From NCBI GenBank assembly GCA_964545245.1, contig CAZJFC010000057.1, positions 1 to 10,516 of the forward strand: 10,516 nt of DNA, written 5' to 3'. Positions 1-5,907 of this stretch are shown here, one piece after another. This DNA is from CAZJFC01 sp964545245 (GTDB lineage Bacteria > Pseudomonadota > Alphaproteobacteria > Rickettsiales > 21-14-0-20-44-7). Position numbers and translations under genes: made by a program. The notes under the pieces are model-generated. The model saw only the letters and a program-made list of their open reading frames with translations. It ran no database searches and was not told the DNA's origin. Numbering within the stretch: the stretch's first letter is position 1; every line of letters starts with the position of its first letter.

Positions 1-143
1 TGAGCGTGCCGGAGGCACAGCCCATCGGAGGCGCAGGAGCGCCGCACGGGGGCAGGATATAGATTTGAGGCAGGAGCCGAGCCAGCCTTGAGCGTGAGCG
101 GAGCGAACAGCCCATCTGAGGGTTAGTAAACCCGAAGGGGGCA
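1..143. repeat. Imperfect tandem repeat with variable hairpin stems
   Basis: Two related units, 1-54 and 89-143, share a TGAGCGTG start, an ACAGCCCATC core and a GGGGGCA end. Between the core and the end each has a hairpin in the same place but with different bases: GGCGC/GCGCC in the first unit (31-43) and GGGTT/AACCC in the second (120-133). A shorter related hairpin, GGC/GCC around AGGA, lies at 69-78 between them. Changed stem bases with kept pairing suggest selection for structure. No coding frame is apparent. The left end may be cut by the window edge. This is probably an intergenic dispersed repeat; the family is not recognised. Confidence 0.6.
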
Positions 144-156
144 AAAAAAATAAATC

Positions 157-180
157 AAAGGCCCCATTGCTGGGGCCTTT
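157..180 (-). terminator. Rho-independent terminator of flgE
   Basis: A perfect stem AAAGGCCCCA/TGGGGCCTTT with loop TTGC starts 31 bases past the flgE stop codon. Read on the minus strand it is followed by a T-rich stretch (complement of the A-run at 143-150). Its position shows that flgE is probably not cotranscribed with any gene further left. The stem could also work on the plus strand, where it ends in TTTGTTTCT. Confidence 0.85.
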
Positions 181-211
181 GTTTCTCTTAGGGGGAAGGG
201 AAACTTTTTAC

Positions 212-2296
212 CTAGCTTATCAGCCTGTTCAGCTCTTCAAGGAGCTTGTCGGCTGTGGTGATTACCTTCGCGCTTGCCTGATATGCGCGCTGGGCAACGA
301 TCATATCGGTAAGCTCTTCAGAAAGCTCGGTGTTCGCCGCTTCAAGCGATGAAGGCGATATCGCGCCAACGCCACCCGTTCCGGCTTCTTTAAGGTTCAC
401 TTCGCCTGAGCCATAACTTTGCAGGAAGGCGTTGCCGTTCTTGCCGATAAGGCCGTCAGGGTTCTGGAAGTCCGCCAGGGGGATTTTGTAAAGACGCTGT
501 GTCTGGCCGTTATTGTAGTTGGCGATAACGTATCCGTCACCGTCGATTGATACCGAGTCGAGAAGCCCTGCTTCCGCGCCGTTCTGGTTGATGAAGTAAA
601 CGTTGTAACCGGTTCCGGCAAACTGGCGCATACCGTCGCTTCTGCCCTGGCCGATGTCACCGGCGGTACCAAAGTTGAATTGAATACCTGTTTGTGACGC
701 GCCATTGGTCCAGTTGAAGACGATATTGTCTGTGCTTGGGTTAAAGTCCACGGAACCTAACGTACCATCGCCGTTGAACCTGACTTCGCCATTGGCGACG
801 ATATTGGAGGTCCCTGAAATTTCGCCGGGATTCACGTACATTTCCGCGCGCCATTTGTTTTCACCGACCTTGAGGAAGCCAACCCTGACATCGTGGCCCG
901 CGCCAAGGGAGTCATAAACCCTGAAGGTCCTTACGAAATGCGGTTCGACTGCGCCGGAGGCCATATTTGTTTCAGCGACGGCAGCATCATATGCCGGTGC
1001 GATGATCGCCGTTGTGAGGCCGAGTTCCTCGATAAGCTCGTCAGTGCCTGTATCATCCGAGAAGCTGATATTGGTAAGCGGGTCGAGGTTATTGATCCTG
1101 ACTGCGGCATTCTGGGTTGTTGGGTTGCTCAGTGTCGCTTTCAGGGTTGTTGTCTGGTTAACCTGCTTGGAAAGCCCTTCAAGGGTCGAGAACCTTCTTC
1201 CTGTTGCTGCCGGAACGTTGGCAAGGCCAAGCGCCGTTACGAAATCGCTGCCGGTGCCGGTGCTTGTATCCGCGAAGTCGATTGATTGCGTTGCGTCTTC
1301 CGCAGTGATATAGAGCCTGTCATTGACTAGGCGGGCGATCATGCCGGATTGCGCGTTGATGGCGTCACGCAGGGATTCAAGGCTTGTGAACGTGCCGTCT
1401 TTGGCGACCGCGCCGTTAGCCACGAACCTGAACGTAAGCGGGTTGTTTGCATCGCCGCTGCGGGTGATGGTGAAGCTTGAAACGTTCACGCCGGAGGAAG
1501 GGGTTGCCGTGGAGAAGTTATCATCGGAGTCGGCAGCGCCGAGGATCGGCGTACCCACTGTGGCCTGTTCGGATACGGCAATGCCGCCATATTCAAAATC
1601 TGCTGTGGTGTTACCATTGTCCAGGGAAGCCGTGAGCGTATCGCCCTGAGATATTTTAGTGTTCGGGACGATGATCTGGCGTGCCGTGATCTGCGCGTTA
1701 TCGACGTCATTGGTATCGGAACCCGGTTTTGCGGTCTGTCCTGCGCCAAGCAACACGATCTCGTCCGCTTTGAGGTTGATACCCATTTCAACGCGTGTTG
1801 TCGCAGATGCGTTACCGGAGGCAGTACCGATGTTCACTACGCGGAGCGAGTCGATCGATGCATAGTTGTTTGGAATCTTTCCGTTTTCGTCAAGCGGCCA
1901 TGCTTTGAGGTATAAACCTGCTGCATTCACGAAGTTACCCACGGAATCTTTCCTGAAAGAACCCGCGCGGGTGAACATGGTTGTCGGTATACCGACATCA
2001 TCAGGAGTATCCTGCACAACGAAAAAGCCGTTGCCGGAAACCGCGATGTCCAATGGGGAACTGGTGTTCTGGATAAGGCCCTGCTGGCTGATGAGCTGCC
2101 TGTTCTGGGCGCGTACGCCGCCGGGTGAATATGCCACGGTGGAGCCTGAATTCGTTACCAATGTACTGAAATAATGCGAGCCTGCCTTATAGCCCACTGT
2201 GTTTACGTTTGAGATGTTATCGGAAATGATACCGATTGCAGTACCTTGTGCCTGGATACCTGATACGCTTGAGTAAAGTGCGCCGTAAAGTGACAT
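212..2296 (-). CDS. flgE: Flagellar hook protein FlgE
   Basis: Structural subunit of the flagellar hook, the flexible universal joint between rod and filament, exported by the flagellar type III apparatus. The N-terminus (about 5-35) carries the rod/hook family signature, including SDNISNVNTVGYK. The C-terminus (about 626-694) has the matching helix with AANTELSEELTDMIVAQRAYQ. Residues 75-135 and 450-620 fit the hook D1/D2 regions. At 694 residues it is much longer than the enterobacterial protein (about 400). The extra length lies mainly at 180-440 and holds two similar segments, about 301-360 and 366-428, each running from an F-[TS]-[ST]-L-E-x-L motif to an LGL motif and resembling the flagellin/hook IN motif. 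The ATG at 2296 has a GGGAGAAG-type ribosome site 5-6 bases upstream. A sigma-54 promoter and a 3' terminator suggest a single-gene transcript. Confidence 0.96.
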   Translation of the reverse strand: MSLYGALYSSVSGIQAQGTAIGIISDNISNVNTVGYKAGSHYFSTLVTNSGSTVAYSPGGVRAQNRQLISQQGLIQNTSSPLDIAVSGNGFFVVQDTPDDVGIPTTMFTRAGSFRKDSVGNFVNAAGLYLKAWPLDENGKIPNNYASIDSLRVVNIGTASGNASATTRVEMGINLKADEIVLLGAGQTAKPGSDTNDVDNAQITARQIIVPNTKISQGDTLTASLDNGNTTADFEYGGIAVSEQATVGTPILGAADSDDNFSTATPSSGVNVSSFTITRSGDANNPLTFRFVANGAVAKDGTFTSLESLRDAINAQSGMIARLVNDRLYITAEDATQSIDFADTSTGTGSDFVTALGLANVPAATGRRFSTLEGLSKQVNQTTTLKATLSNPTTQNAAVRINNLDPLTNISFSDDTGTDELIEELGLTTAIIAPAYDAAVAETNMASGAVEPHFVRTFRVYDSLGAGHDVRVGFLKVGENKWRAEMYVNPGEISGTSNIVANGEVRFNGDGTLGSVDFNPSTDNIVFNWTNGASQTGIQFNFGTAGDIGQGRSDGMRQFAGTGYNVYFINQNGAEAGLLDSVSIDGDGYVIANYNNGQTQRLYKIPLADFQNPDGLIGKNGNAFLQSYGSGEVNLKEAGTGGVGAISPSSLEAANTELSEELTDMIVAQRAYQASAKVITTADKLLEELNRLIS

Positions 2297-2348
2297 ATGT
2301 TCTTCTCCCGGGTTGGATTTATTGTTTTGTTTTTCTGGTTAATGGTCA

Positions 2349-2365
2349 AGCAACAAGTGTGCCAA
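2349..2365 (-). promoter_or_regulatory. Sigma-54 (-24/-12) promoter of flgE
   Basis: On the minus strand the sequence reads TTGGCAC, five bases (ACTTG), then TTGCT, an exact match to the RpoN consensus with correct GG-to-GC spacing (GG at 2363-2362, GC at 2351-2350). The predicted start is near 2338, giving a leader of about 42 bases before the flgE ATG at 2296. Sigma-54 control of hook genes is known in Caulobacter and other bacteria, where it needs an enhancer-binding activator such as FlbD. No activator gene is in the window. Confidence 0.85.
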
Positions 2366-2390
2366 GTAAGGAATTGCGGGAAGGGCAAAA

Positions 2391-2438
2391 CCCGGCTGGG
2401 GTAACCTGCTGACATAAAAGGGGTTTTTGTTAGCCGGG
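2391..2438. promoter_or_regulatory. Inverted repeat upstream of the flgE promoter
   Basis: CCCGGCT at 2391-2397 and AGCCGGG at 2432-2438 form a perfect 7-base inverted repeat with a 34-base spacer. It lies about 28-75 bases upstream of the -24 element, where a sigma-54 enhancer-binding protein could sit. This is inference from position and symmetry. It also lies in the divergent region and could serve the plus-strand genes. Confidence 0.4.
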
Positions 2439-2564
2439 GCAAATAACAGACTGGTATTTATGGAATTTTTATATTATAAAGGGGCGGAGAGGGCAGCCTC
2501 TTTATGCTAACGCAATTAATATGCCCTTAGGTAAAAAACTAAACCTTAACCAGGGAGAAAACTT

Positions 2565-2636
2565 ATGAGAAGCGCATTAATGTGGTTAATCGGAATTCCA
2601 ATCCCAATCATCATTATCTACAATATCTTCTTCTAG
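2565..2636 (+). CDS. 23-residue hydrophobic membrane peptide
   Basis: ATG at 2565 follows a strong ribosome site (AGGGAGAAA, 2552-2560). The frame encodes 23 residues: MRSALMWLI, then GIPIPIIIIYNIFF, stopping with TAG at 2634. There is one basic residue (Arg2), a Trp, a Gly-Ile-Pro-Ile-Pro kink and a run of isoleucines, so it should be a single short membrane-spanning peptide with the N-terminus probably inside. The stop is 55 bases before the response-regulator ATG on the same strand, so the two may be cotranscribed. The ribosome site and membrane-like composition make chance unlikely. I cannot assign a function or family. Confidence 0.7.
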   Translation: MRSALMWLIGIPIPIIIIYNIFF

Positions 2637-2691
2637 GATTGTGGCTGATATAAACATAAATTTTAGGGCAAAAATTTTAGGAGAAAATCTT

Positions 2692-3435
2692 ATGCATGAG
2701 AAAAAAAGCACGATACTCGTAGTTGATGACGAGCCGCAAATCAGGAAGATGCTGGGCATTTTCCTCGACGCTGCGGATTATCAGGTCGCGGAAAGCGACT
2801 CCGGCAAGCAGGCTGTCCGTATGGCGGCATCCGTAAAGCCGGAGCTGGTTATCCTTGACCTTGGCCTGCCGGATATGGACGGCAAGGATGTAATAACCGC
2901 AATCCGCCAGTGGTCGCAAGTGCCGATCGTTGTGCTTTCCGTCCGTGCGGCTGATGAAGAAGTCGCCGTTGCCCTTAATATGGGCGCGGATGATTACATC
3001 ATCAAGCCTTTTAATGCGGATGTCCTGCTCGCCCGCATCAAGGCGAACCTGCGTAAATCGGTTATCCGCGAAGCAGGTGAGCCTGAGATCAGGAACGGCA
3101 CGATCCGTATGGACCTTGTCCGCCATGAGGTTTTTGTTGATAACAGCAAGGTGGCTTTCACGCCCAAGGAATATGAGCTGCTGCGTTACCTGCTCATTAA
3201 CCGCGGCAAAATGCTTACCCATAAGCAGATACTGAAGGAAGTATGGGGGCCAGCGCATGCCGAGGATACGCAGTATCTCCGCGTTTATGTCGGCCAGATA
3301 CGCGATAAGATGTCATCCAGCCCGGAAGTGCAGAAGCTTATAGTTACCGAGCCGGGTATCGGCTACCGCATGGAAATCGCTGAAGGTTCAAACCCTGCCG
3401 GTGAAGCGGGGCAACGCGCGGTGGCGGCATCATAG
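2692..3435 (+). CDS. KdpE-family response regulator (OmpR/PhoB type)
   Basis: Two-component DNA-binding response regulator of 247 residues. The receiver domain (about 6-120) has the acidic pair Asp12-Asp13, phospho-acceptor Asp56 in LVILDLGLPDMDG, switch Ser83 and Lys105 in IIKPF. The C-terminal winged helix (about 140-235) ends in a GIGYRM strand. IRQWSQVPIVVLS and VWGP followed by YLRVYVGQIRDK closely recall KdpE, regulator of the Kdp potassium transporter. No kdpFABC genes are in view, so the target is unknown. ATG 2692 is preferred over GTG 2641 because AGGAGA (2679-2684) lies 7 bases upstream and the 17 residues added by the GTG start do not belong to the receiver fold. A strong terminator follows. 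The likely partner is the KdpD-like kinase at 4057-4809. Confidence 0.92.
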   Translation: MHEKKSTILVVDDEPQIRKMLGIFLDAADYQVAESDSGKQAVRMAASVKPELVILDLGLPDMDGKDVITAIRQWSQVPIVVLSVRAADEEVAVALNMGADDYIIKPFNADVLLARIKANLRKSVIREAGEPEIRNGTIRMDLVRHEVFVDNSKVAFTPKEYELLRYLLINRGKMLTHKQILKEVWGPAHAEDTQYLRVYVGQIRDKMSSSPEVQKLIVTEPGIGYRMEIAEGSNPAGEAGQRAVAAS

Positions 3436-3457
3436 GCTAAGCGCCAGACCGGATTAC

Positions 3458-3482
3458 AGCCCCGCTGCGGCGGGGCTTTTTT
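3458..3482 (+). terminator. Rho-independent terminator after the response regulator
   Basis: AGCCCCGC and GCGGGGCT pair as a perfect 8-base stem around a TGCG loop. A run of six Ts (3477-3482) follows. It begins 22 bases after the response-regulator stop codon. Confidence 0.92.
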
Positions 3483-3530
3483 GTGGCCTGGGCAGGACAG
3501 GGTATTTTACTCATTATTTATAAAAACAGC

Positions 3531-3559
3531 AGGTTATAGGCAAGGTAAATTGATAACCT
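3531..3559. repeat. Inverted repeat upstream of the DUF1328 gene
   Basis: AGGTTAT (3531-3537) and ATAACCT (3553-3559) form a perfect 7-base inverted repeat with a 15-base spacer, about 77 bases before the next start codon. It could be a regulator site or an RNA hairpin in the leader. There is no T-run after it, so it is not an obvious terminator. Confidence 0.35.
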
Positions 3560-3635
3560 TTGTATTAGCCTGAGAACAGTCAATTGATGGCCGGTTTATT
3601 AGGGCAGATTGGCAAAACAATTATTAGGAGGAAAT

Positions 3636-3818
3636 ATGTTGAACTGGATTATTACATTTTTTATCCTTGCAGTCCTCGCGGCCATTTTCGGCTTCGGTGG
3701 CCTTGCAGGGACATTTGCGGAAATCGCTAAATTCATTGCAGTGGTTTTTGTGGTGCTGTTCGTTGCCAGCCTTGTTTATAGCATGGTTACGGGACGCAAA
3801 CCAAACCCACCACTCTAA
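3636..3818 (+). CDS. DUF1328 (YtjA family) small membrane protein
   Basis: Sixty-residue membrane protein with two predicted helices, about 3-22 and 33-54, separated by a short loop with GFGGLAGT. The N-terminal MLNWIITFFILAVLAAIFGF and the following AEIAKFIAVVFVVLF stretch are typical of the DUF1328/YtjA family of inner-membrane proteins, whose function is not established. ATG 3636 is chosen because a near-perfect ribosome site (AGGAGG, 3626-3631) lies 4 bases upstream; the in-frame ATG at 3609 would lack one and adds residues not found in the family. It has its own terminator at 3844-3871 and is separated by another from the response regulator, so it is probably monocistronic. Confidence 0.93.
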   Translation: MLNWIITFFILAVLAAIFGFGGLAGTFAEIAKFIAVVFVVLFVASLVYSMVTGRKPNPPL

Positions 3819-3843
3819 TTTGCAGAGTTTATTACCCGGAATA

Positions 3844-3871
3844 AAAGAGCCTGGAGACGGGCTCTTTTTTT
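3844..3871 (+). terminator. Rho-independent terminator after the DUF1328 gene
   Basis: AAAGAGCC and GGCTCTTT form an 8-base stem around an 8-base loop, followed by a T-run to 3871. It starts 25 bases past the DUF1328 stop codon. Confidence 0.88.
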
Positions 3872-3906
3872 GGGGGGGAATTAGTCTGTGGTCGGTAGTC
3901 TGTAGA

Positions 3907-3980
3907 AACCCTCTCCCATCCCCTCCCTCAGGGAGGCGTGACTTTACTCCCTCTCCTATGAGGAGAGGGTTGGGGTGAGG
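3907..3980. repeat. GC-rich palindromic intergenic repeat
   Basis: The gap between two convergent genes holds two hairpins: CCTCCC/GGGAGG at 3922-3936 and a perfect 9-base CCCTCTCCT/AGGAGAGGG at 3949-3969. The outer ACCCTCTCC (3908-3916) can pair instead with GGAGAGGGT (3962-3970), so alternative folds exist. Its C-rich left half, G-rich right half and convergent intergenic position resemble the dispersed palindromic repeats common in proteobacterial genomes. It has no T-run and no coding frame. Copy number elsewhere cannot be judged from this window. Confidence 0.6.
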
Positions 3981-4056
3981 TGCATGGAACGGAACTTCGG
4001 AATTCTGAAATTCCACTGGGTTTCTTAAAGCTGTGTGGGGCTTGGGCGTAATTGAT

Positions 4057-4809
4057 TCACTTCGCTTCCAGCCTATGCGGGAAAAGCAATGTGAATTCCG
4101 CGCCGCCTTTTTCGTGATTGGCAACGCTGACCGTGCCGCCGATCAGGTTCATGATCGCCCGGACGATTGCAAGGCCGAGCCCGGTTCCCGCCTTCTGGTG
4201 GTCCGTGCGGGTGATGCGGATATATTTGTTAAAAATTTCCTCGTGTTTTTCCGGCGGGATGCCTGCGCCGTTATCACTAACGCGGATATATATGCCATCG
4301 GCGGATTTGCCAAATTCGGTGGTGATAATCGCCGGGTTGCCGCCATATTTGAAGGCGTTTTCAAGCAGGAGTGAAATCGCCCTGCAAAGCAATATCGGGT
4401 CTGTCATCAGGACAATGTCGCCATCTTTCGCGATAACGCTGGTAACACTGTTATCGCTGCGGTTATTCGTCCTGGTGATGCAGTCATTAATGCTTTCCTC
4501 AAGGTAGCATTTTTCCGAGCGTATGGCGATCATGGCGTTTTCAAGCTTCGCCATGTCAAGGATATTGGTTATGAAATTATTCAGCCTGTACGCTTCTTCA
4601 AGCGCTGTTGAAAGCAAGATCTGCTGTTTTTCCGGGCTAAGCTTGCCTTTCATTTTTTCGCATATCTCAAGCGAGCCGATGATTGAGGCCAGCGGCGTTT
4701 TCAGGTCATGCGAAACGGCGGAAAGCATTTCACGGTGCATGCGTTCCCTCTCCAGTGAGATTAGTTCCTCACGCGTGCGTTTCCTGCCGGTTGGTTTGGG
4801 TTCTGACAT
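4057..4809 (-). CDS. Soluble KdpD-like sensor histidine kinase
   Basis: Histidine kinase of 250 residues consisting only of the catalytic core. The dimerisation helix carries His34 in SAVSHDLKTPLASIIGSL, very like KdpD. The ATPase domain has the N box (Asn151 in LLLENAFKYGG), G1 box (Asp179 in SDNGAGIP) and G2 box GTGLGLA at 208-214, so all catalytic motifs are intact. It lacks the membrane helices, universal-stress domain and sensor region of full KdpD, so it should be cytoplasmic and get its signal from a partner. The ATG at 4809 has only a close AGGA ribosome site. A second ATG 23 codons in has a better-looking GGAGAGG upstream but would shorten the linker before the His box. It may pair with the KdpE-like regulator at 2692-3435; this is inferred. 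Confidence 0.9.
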   Translation of the reverse strand: MSEPKPTGRKRTREELISLERERMHREMLSAVSHDLKTPLASIIGSLEICEKMKGKLSPEKQQILLSTALEEAYRLNNFITNILDMAKLENAMIAIRSEKCYLEESINDCITRTNNRSDNSVTSVIAKDGDIVLMTDPILLCRAISLLLENAFKYGGNPAIITTEFGKSADGIYIRVSDNGAGIPPEKHEEIFNKYIRITRTDHQKAGTGLGLAIVRAIMNLIGGTVSVANHEKGGAEFTLLFPHRLEAK

Positions 4810-4856
4810 TTCCTGAAAGGGCTGTTTAATACGGTTGATTATCGGTTAGAAAGTAT

Positions 4857-4883
4857 AAAAACGCCATAGCAAAAGCACGGCGT
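4857..4883 (-). terminator. Possible second terminator upstream of the kinase gene
   Basis: Read on the minus strand, ACGCC/GGCGT pair, extended by an imperfect inner stem and closed by a TTTT loop, then TTTTTATA follows. It lies about 20 bases downstream of the stronger hairpin at 4904-4932 and about 50 bases upstream of the kinase start codon. It may back up that terminator or act in the kinase leader. Confidence 0.5.
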
Positions 4884-4903
4884 AAAAATATAGAGTTGCT
4901 AAA

Positions 4904-4932
4904 AAAGGCGCTGTGGGGATAACAGCGCCTTT
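4904..4932 (-). terminator. Rho-independent terminator of the 86-residue gene
   Basis: AAAGGCGCTGT and ACAGCGCCTTT form a perfect 11-base stem with a 7-base loop. On the minus strand the arm ends in a run of six Ts. It begins 24 bases past the stop codon of the gene at 4957-5217, and shields the kinase gene from readthrough. Confidence 0.92.
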
Positions 4933-4956
4933 GGCAAGCGGCCTGGGGGATGGGGA

Positions 4957-5217
4957 TTAGCGGCCGTCTGTAGCGTTTTTAATGCTGTCGCCAACATCTT
5001 CTACGGCGTCACCAAGCCTTTCACCCGGCGTGCGGTCTTTCAGTTCGTCGGCTGCGTCGCCAAGCCCGCCGCCGTCTTCAAGCTCATTCACCGCGTCGCC
5101 GATCTTATCGCCGGTGCTGCGGTTATCCGGCATGGTAAGGACCAGATACCCGACGATGATTACCACTGCGGCGATTATGATCCAGAGTAGACCCTGACTT
5201 GGTTGTTTGACTGCCAT
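4957..5217 (-). CDS. Membrane-anchored acidic repeat protein, hypothetical
   Basis: An 86-residue protein with one N-terminal membrane helix (about 10-29, GLLWIIIAAVVIIVGYLVLT) and a hydrophilic, acidic C-terminal part. The latter contains three copies of a short motif, [IL]-G-D-A-[VA]-x-x-[LV]-x-D: IGDAVNELED, LGDAADELKD and LGDAVEDVGD. They probably form amphipathic helical segments outside or below the membrane. The ATG at 5217 has AGAGAGGAA just upstream, a good ribosome site. A strong terminator follows. It lies 105 bases downstream of the coiled-coil gene on the same strand, possibly in one transcript. I do not recognise a named family; envelope or stress function is only suggested by neighbours. 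Confidence 0.75.
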   Translation of the reverse strand: MAVKQPSQGLLWIIIAAVVIIVGYLVLTMPDNRSTGDKIGDAVNELEDGGGLGDAADELKDRTPGERLGDAVEDVGDSIKNATDGR

Positions 5218-5322
5218 AATTCCTCTCTTTGTAATTGGTTCGTTATGATTGGCTGTAATTAAGCATAAAGCGCATCAACAAGCGATTATGATGCCTCGCT
5301 GTACGTGTAAATAACCTGTAAA

Positions 5323-5778
5323 TCAATTATCCGGGTTTGTGTCTTCGGCACCGAATATTTTTTCTATAGCAGGCATTATCCTGTCTATACGGCGCAGCGC
5401 CTTGTTAATGTCATCAACGCGCTCGGCTTCTTCCTTGCTCGGCGGGTTGCCGCCTTCGCTTTCAAGCCTTGTAAGTTCGTCGGAGGCAATGGTCAGGCGG
5501 CTGCGTACCTCGGTCAGAAGCTCAGGGGCGTTTTCGAGGAGTTTCTGGGCAGCCCGCAGCCCGCGCCGGTATGATTCCACCCAGCGCTCAAGGGCTTCGA
5601 CCGGCTCGCGGATGCCTTCATGACGGAGCGTATCCGCGTTCTTGACCAGAAGCTTCATCAGATCATTGGTGAGGGATTCGACTTCGTGCAGGTTGGCACT
5701 AAGTTCGGACAGGCTGTGCTCATGAGTTTTTTCTGCGGTATCATGGGCTGTGGCCGGGGTGCTGATTGCAGGTTTCAT
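5323..5778 (-). CDS. Coiled-coil hypothetical protein
   Basis: A 151-residue soluble protein without signal peptide, membrane helix or cysteine. It is strongly helical and charged: two long heptad-like stretches, about 20-110 (from SLSELSANLHEVESL to ASDELTRLESEGG) and about 114-142 (KEEAERVDDINKALRRIDRIM), separated by a GGNPP turn. It resembles scaffold or adaptor-like helical bundles but no family can be named. The ATG at 5778 has AGGAG 7 bases upstream, a clear ribosome site. No strong terminator follows, so readthrough into the 86-residue gene is possible. Confidence 0.75.
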   Translation of the reverse strand: MKPAISTPATAHDTAEKTHEHSLSELSANLHEVESLTNDLMKLLVKNADTLRHEGIREPVEALERWVESYRRGLRAAQKLLENAPELLTEVRSRLTIASDELTRLESEGGNPPSKEEAERVDDINKALRRIDRIMPAIEKIFGAEDTNPDN

Positions 5779-5863
5779 GGTGGTTCTCCTGTATGGTTTT
5801 CTTTATGATTCTTCAGGAAATTTTACACCTGATGCCCATAAGTAAGCAGTTATGATAAGGGGG

Positions 5864-5894
5864 TAAAAAATAAGCTTGTTATAAAATAACTTAC
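5864..5894 (-). terminator. Weak possible terminator after the hybrid kinase
   Basis: On the minus strand, a short GTTAT/ATAAC stem with a TTT loop lies about 15-30 bases past the hybrid-kinase stop and is followed by AAGC then a TTATTTTTTA run. The stem is short and AT-rich, so this is a weak candidate. Confidence 0.35.
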
Positions 5895-5907
5895 AAAAAA
5901 CAATAAG

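Noticed and set aside
893..1285. Cysteine-rich plus-strand frame of 130 residues inside flgE
   Set aside because: It is antisense to a clearly real, conserved hook gene and has no ribosome site or family resemblance.
2641..2691. GTG start adding 17 residues to the response regulator
   Set aside because: No ribosome site precedes it, while ATG 2692 has AGGAGA at ideal distance and starts the receiver fold directly.
4002..4014. 13-base word ATTCTGAAATTCC shared with 10356-10368
   Set aside because: One such match in about 10 kb is expected by chance, and neither site has further shared flanks.
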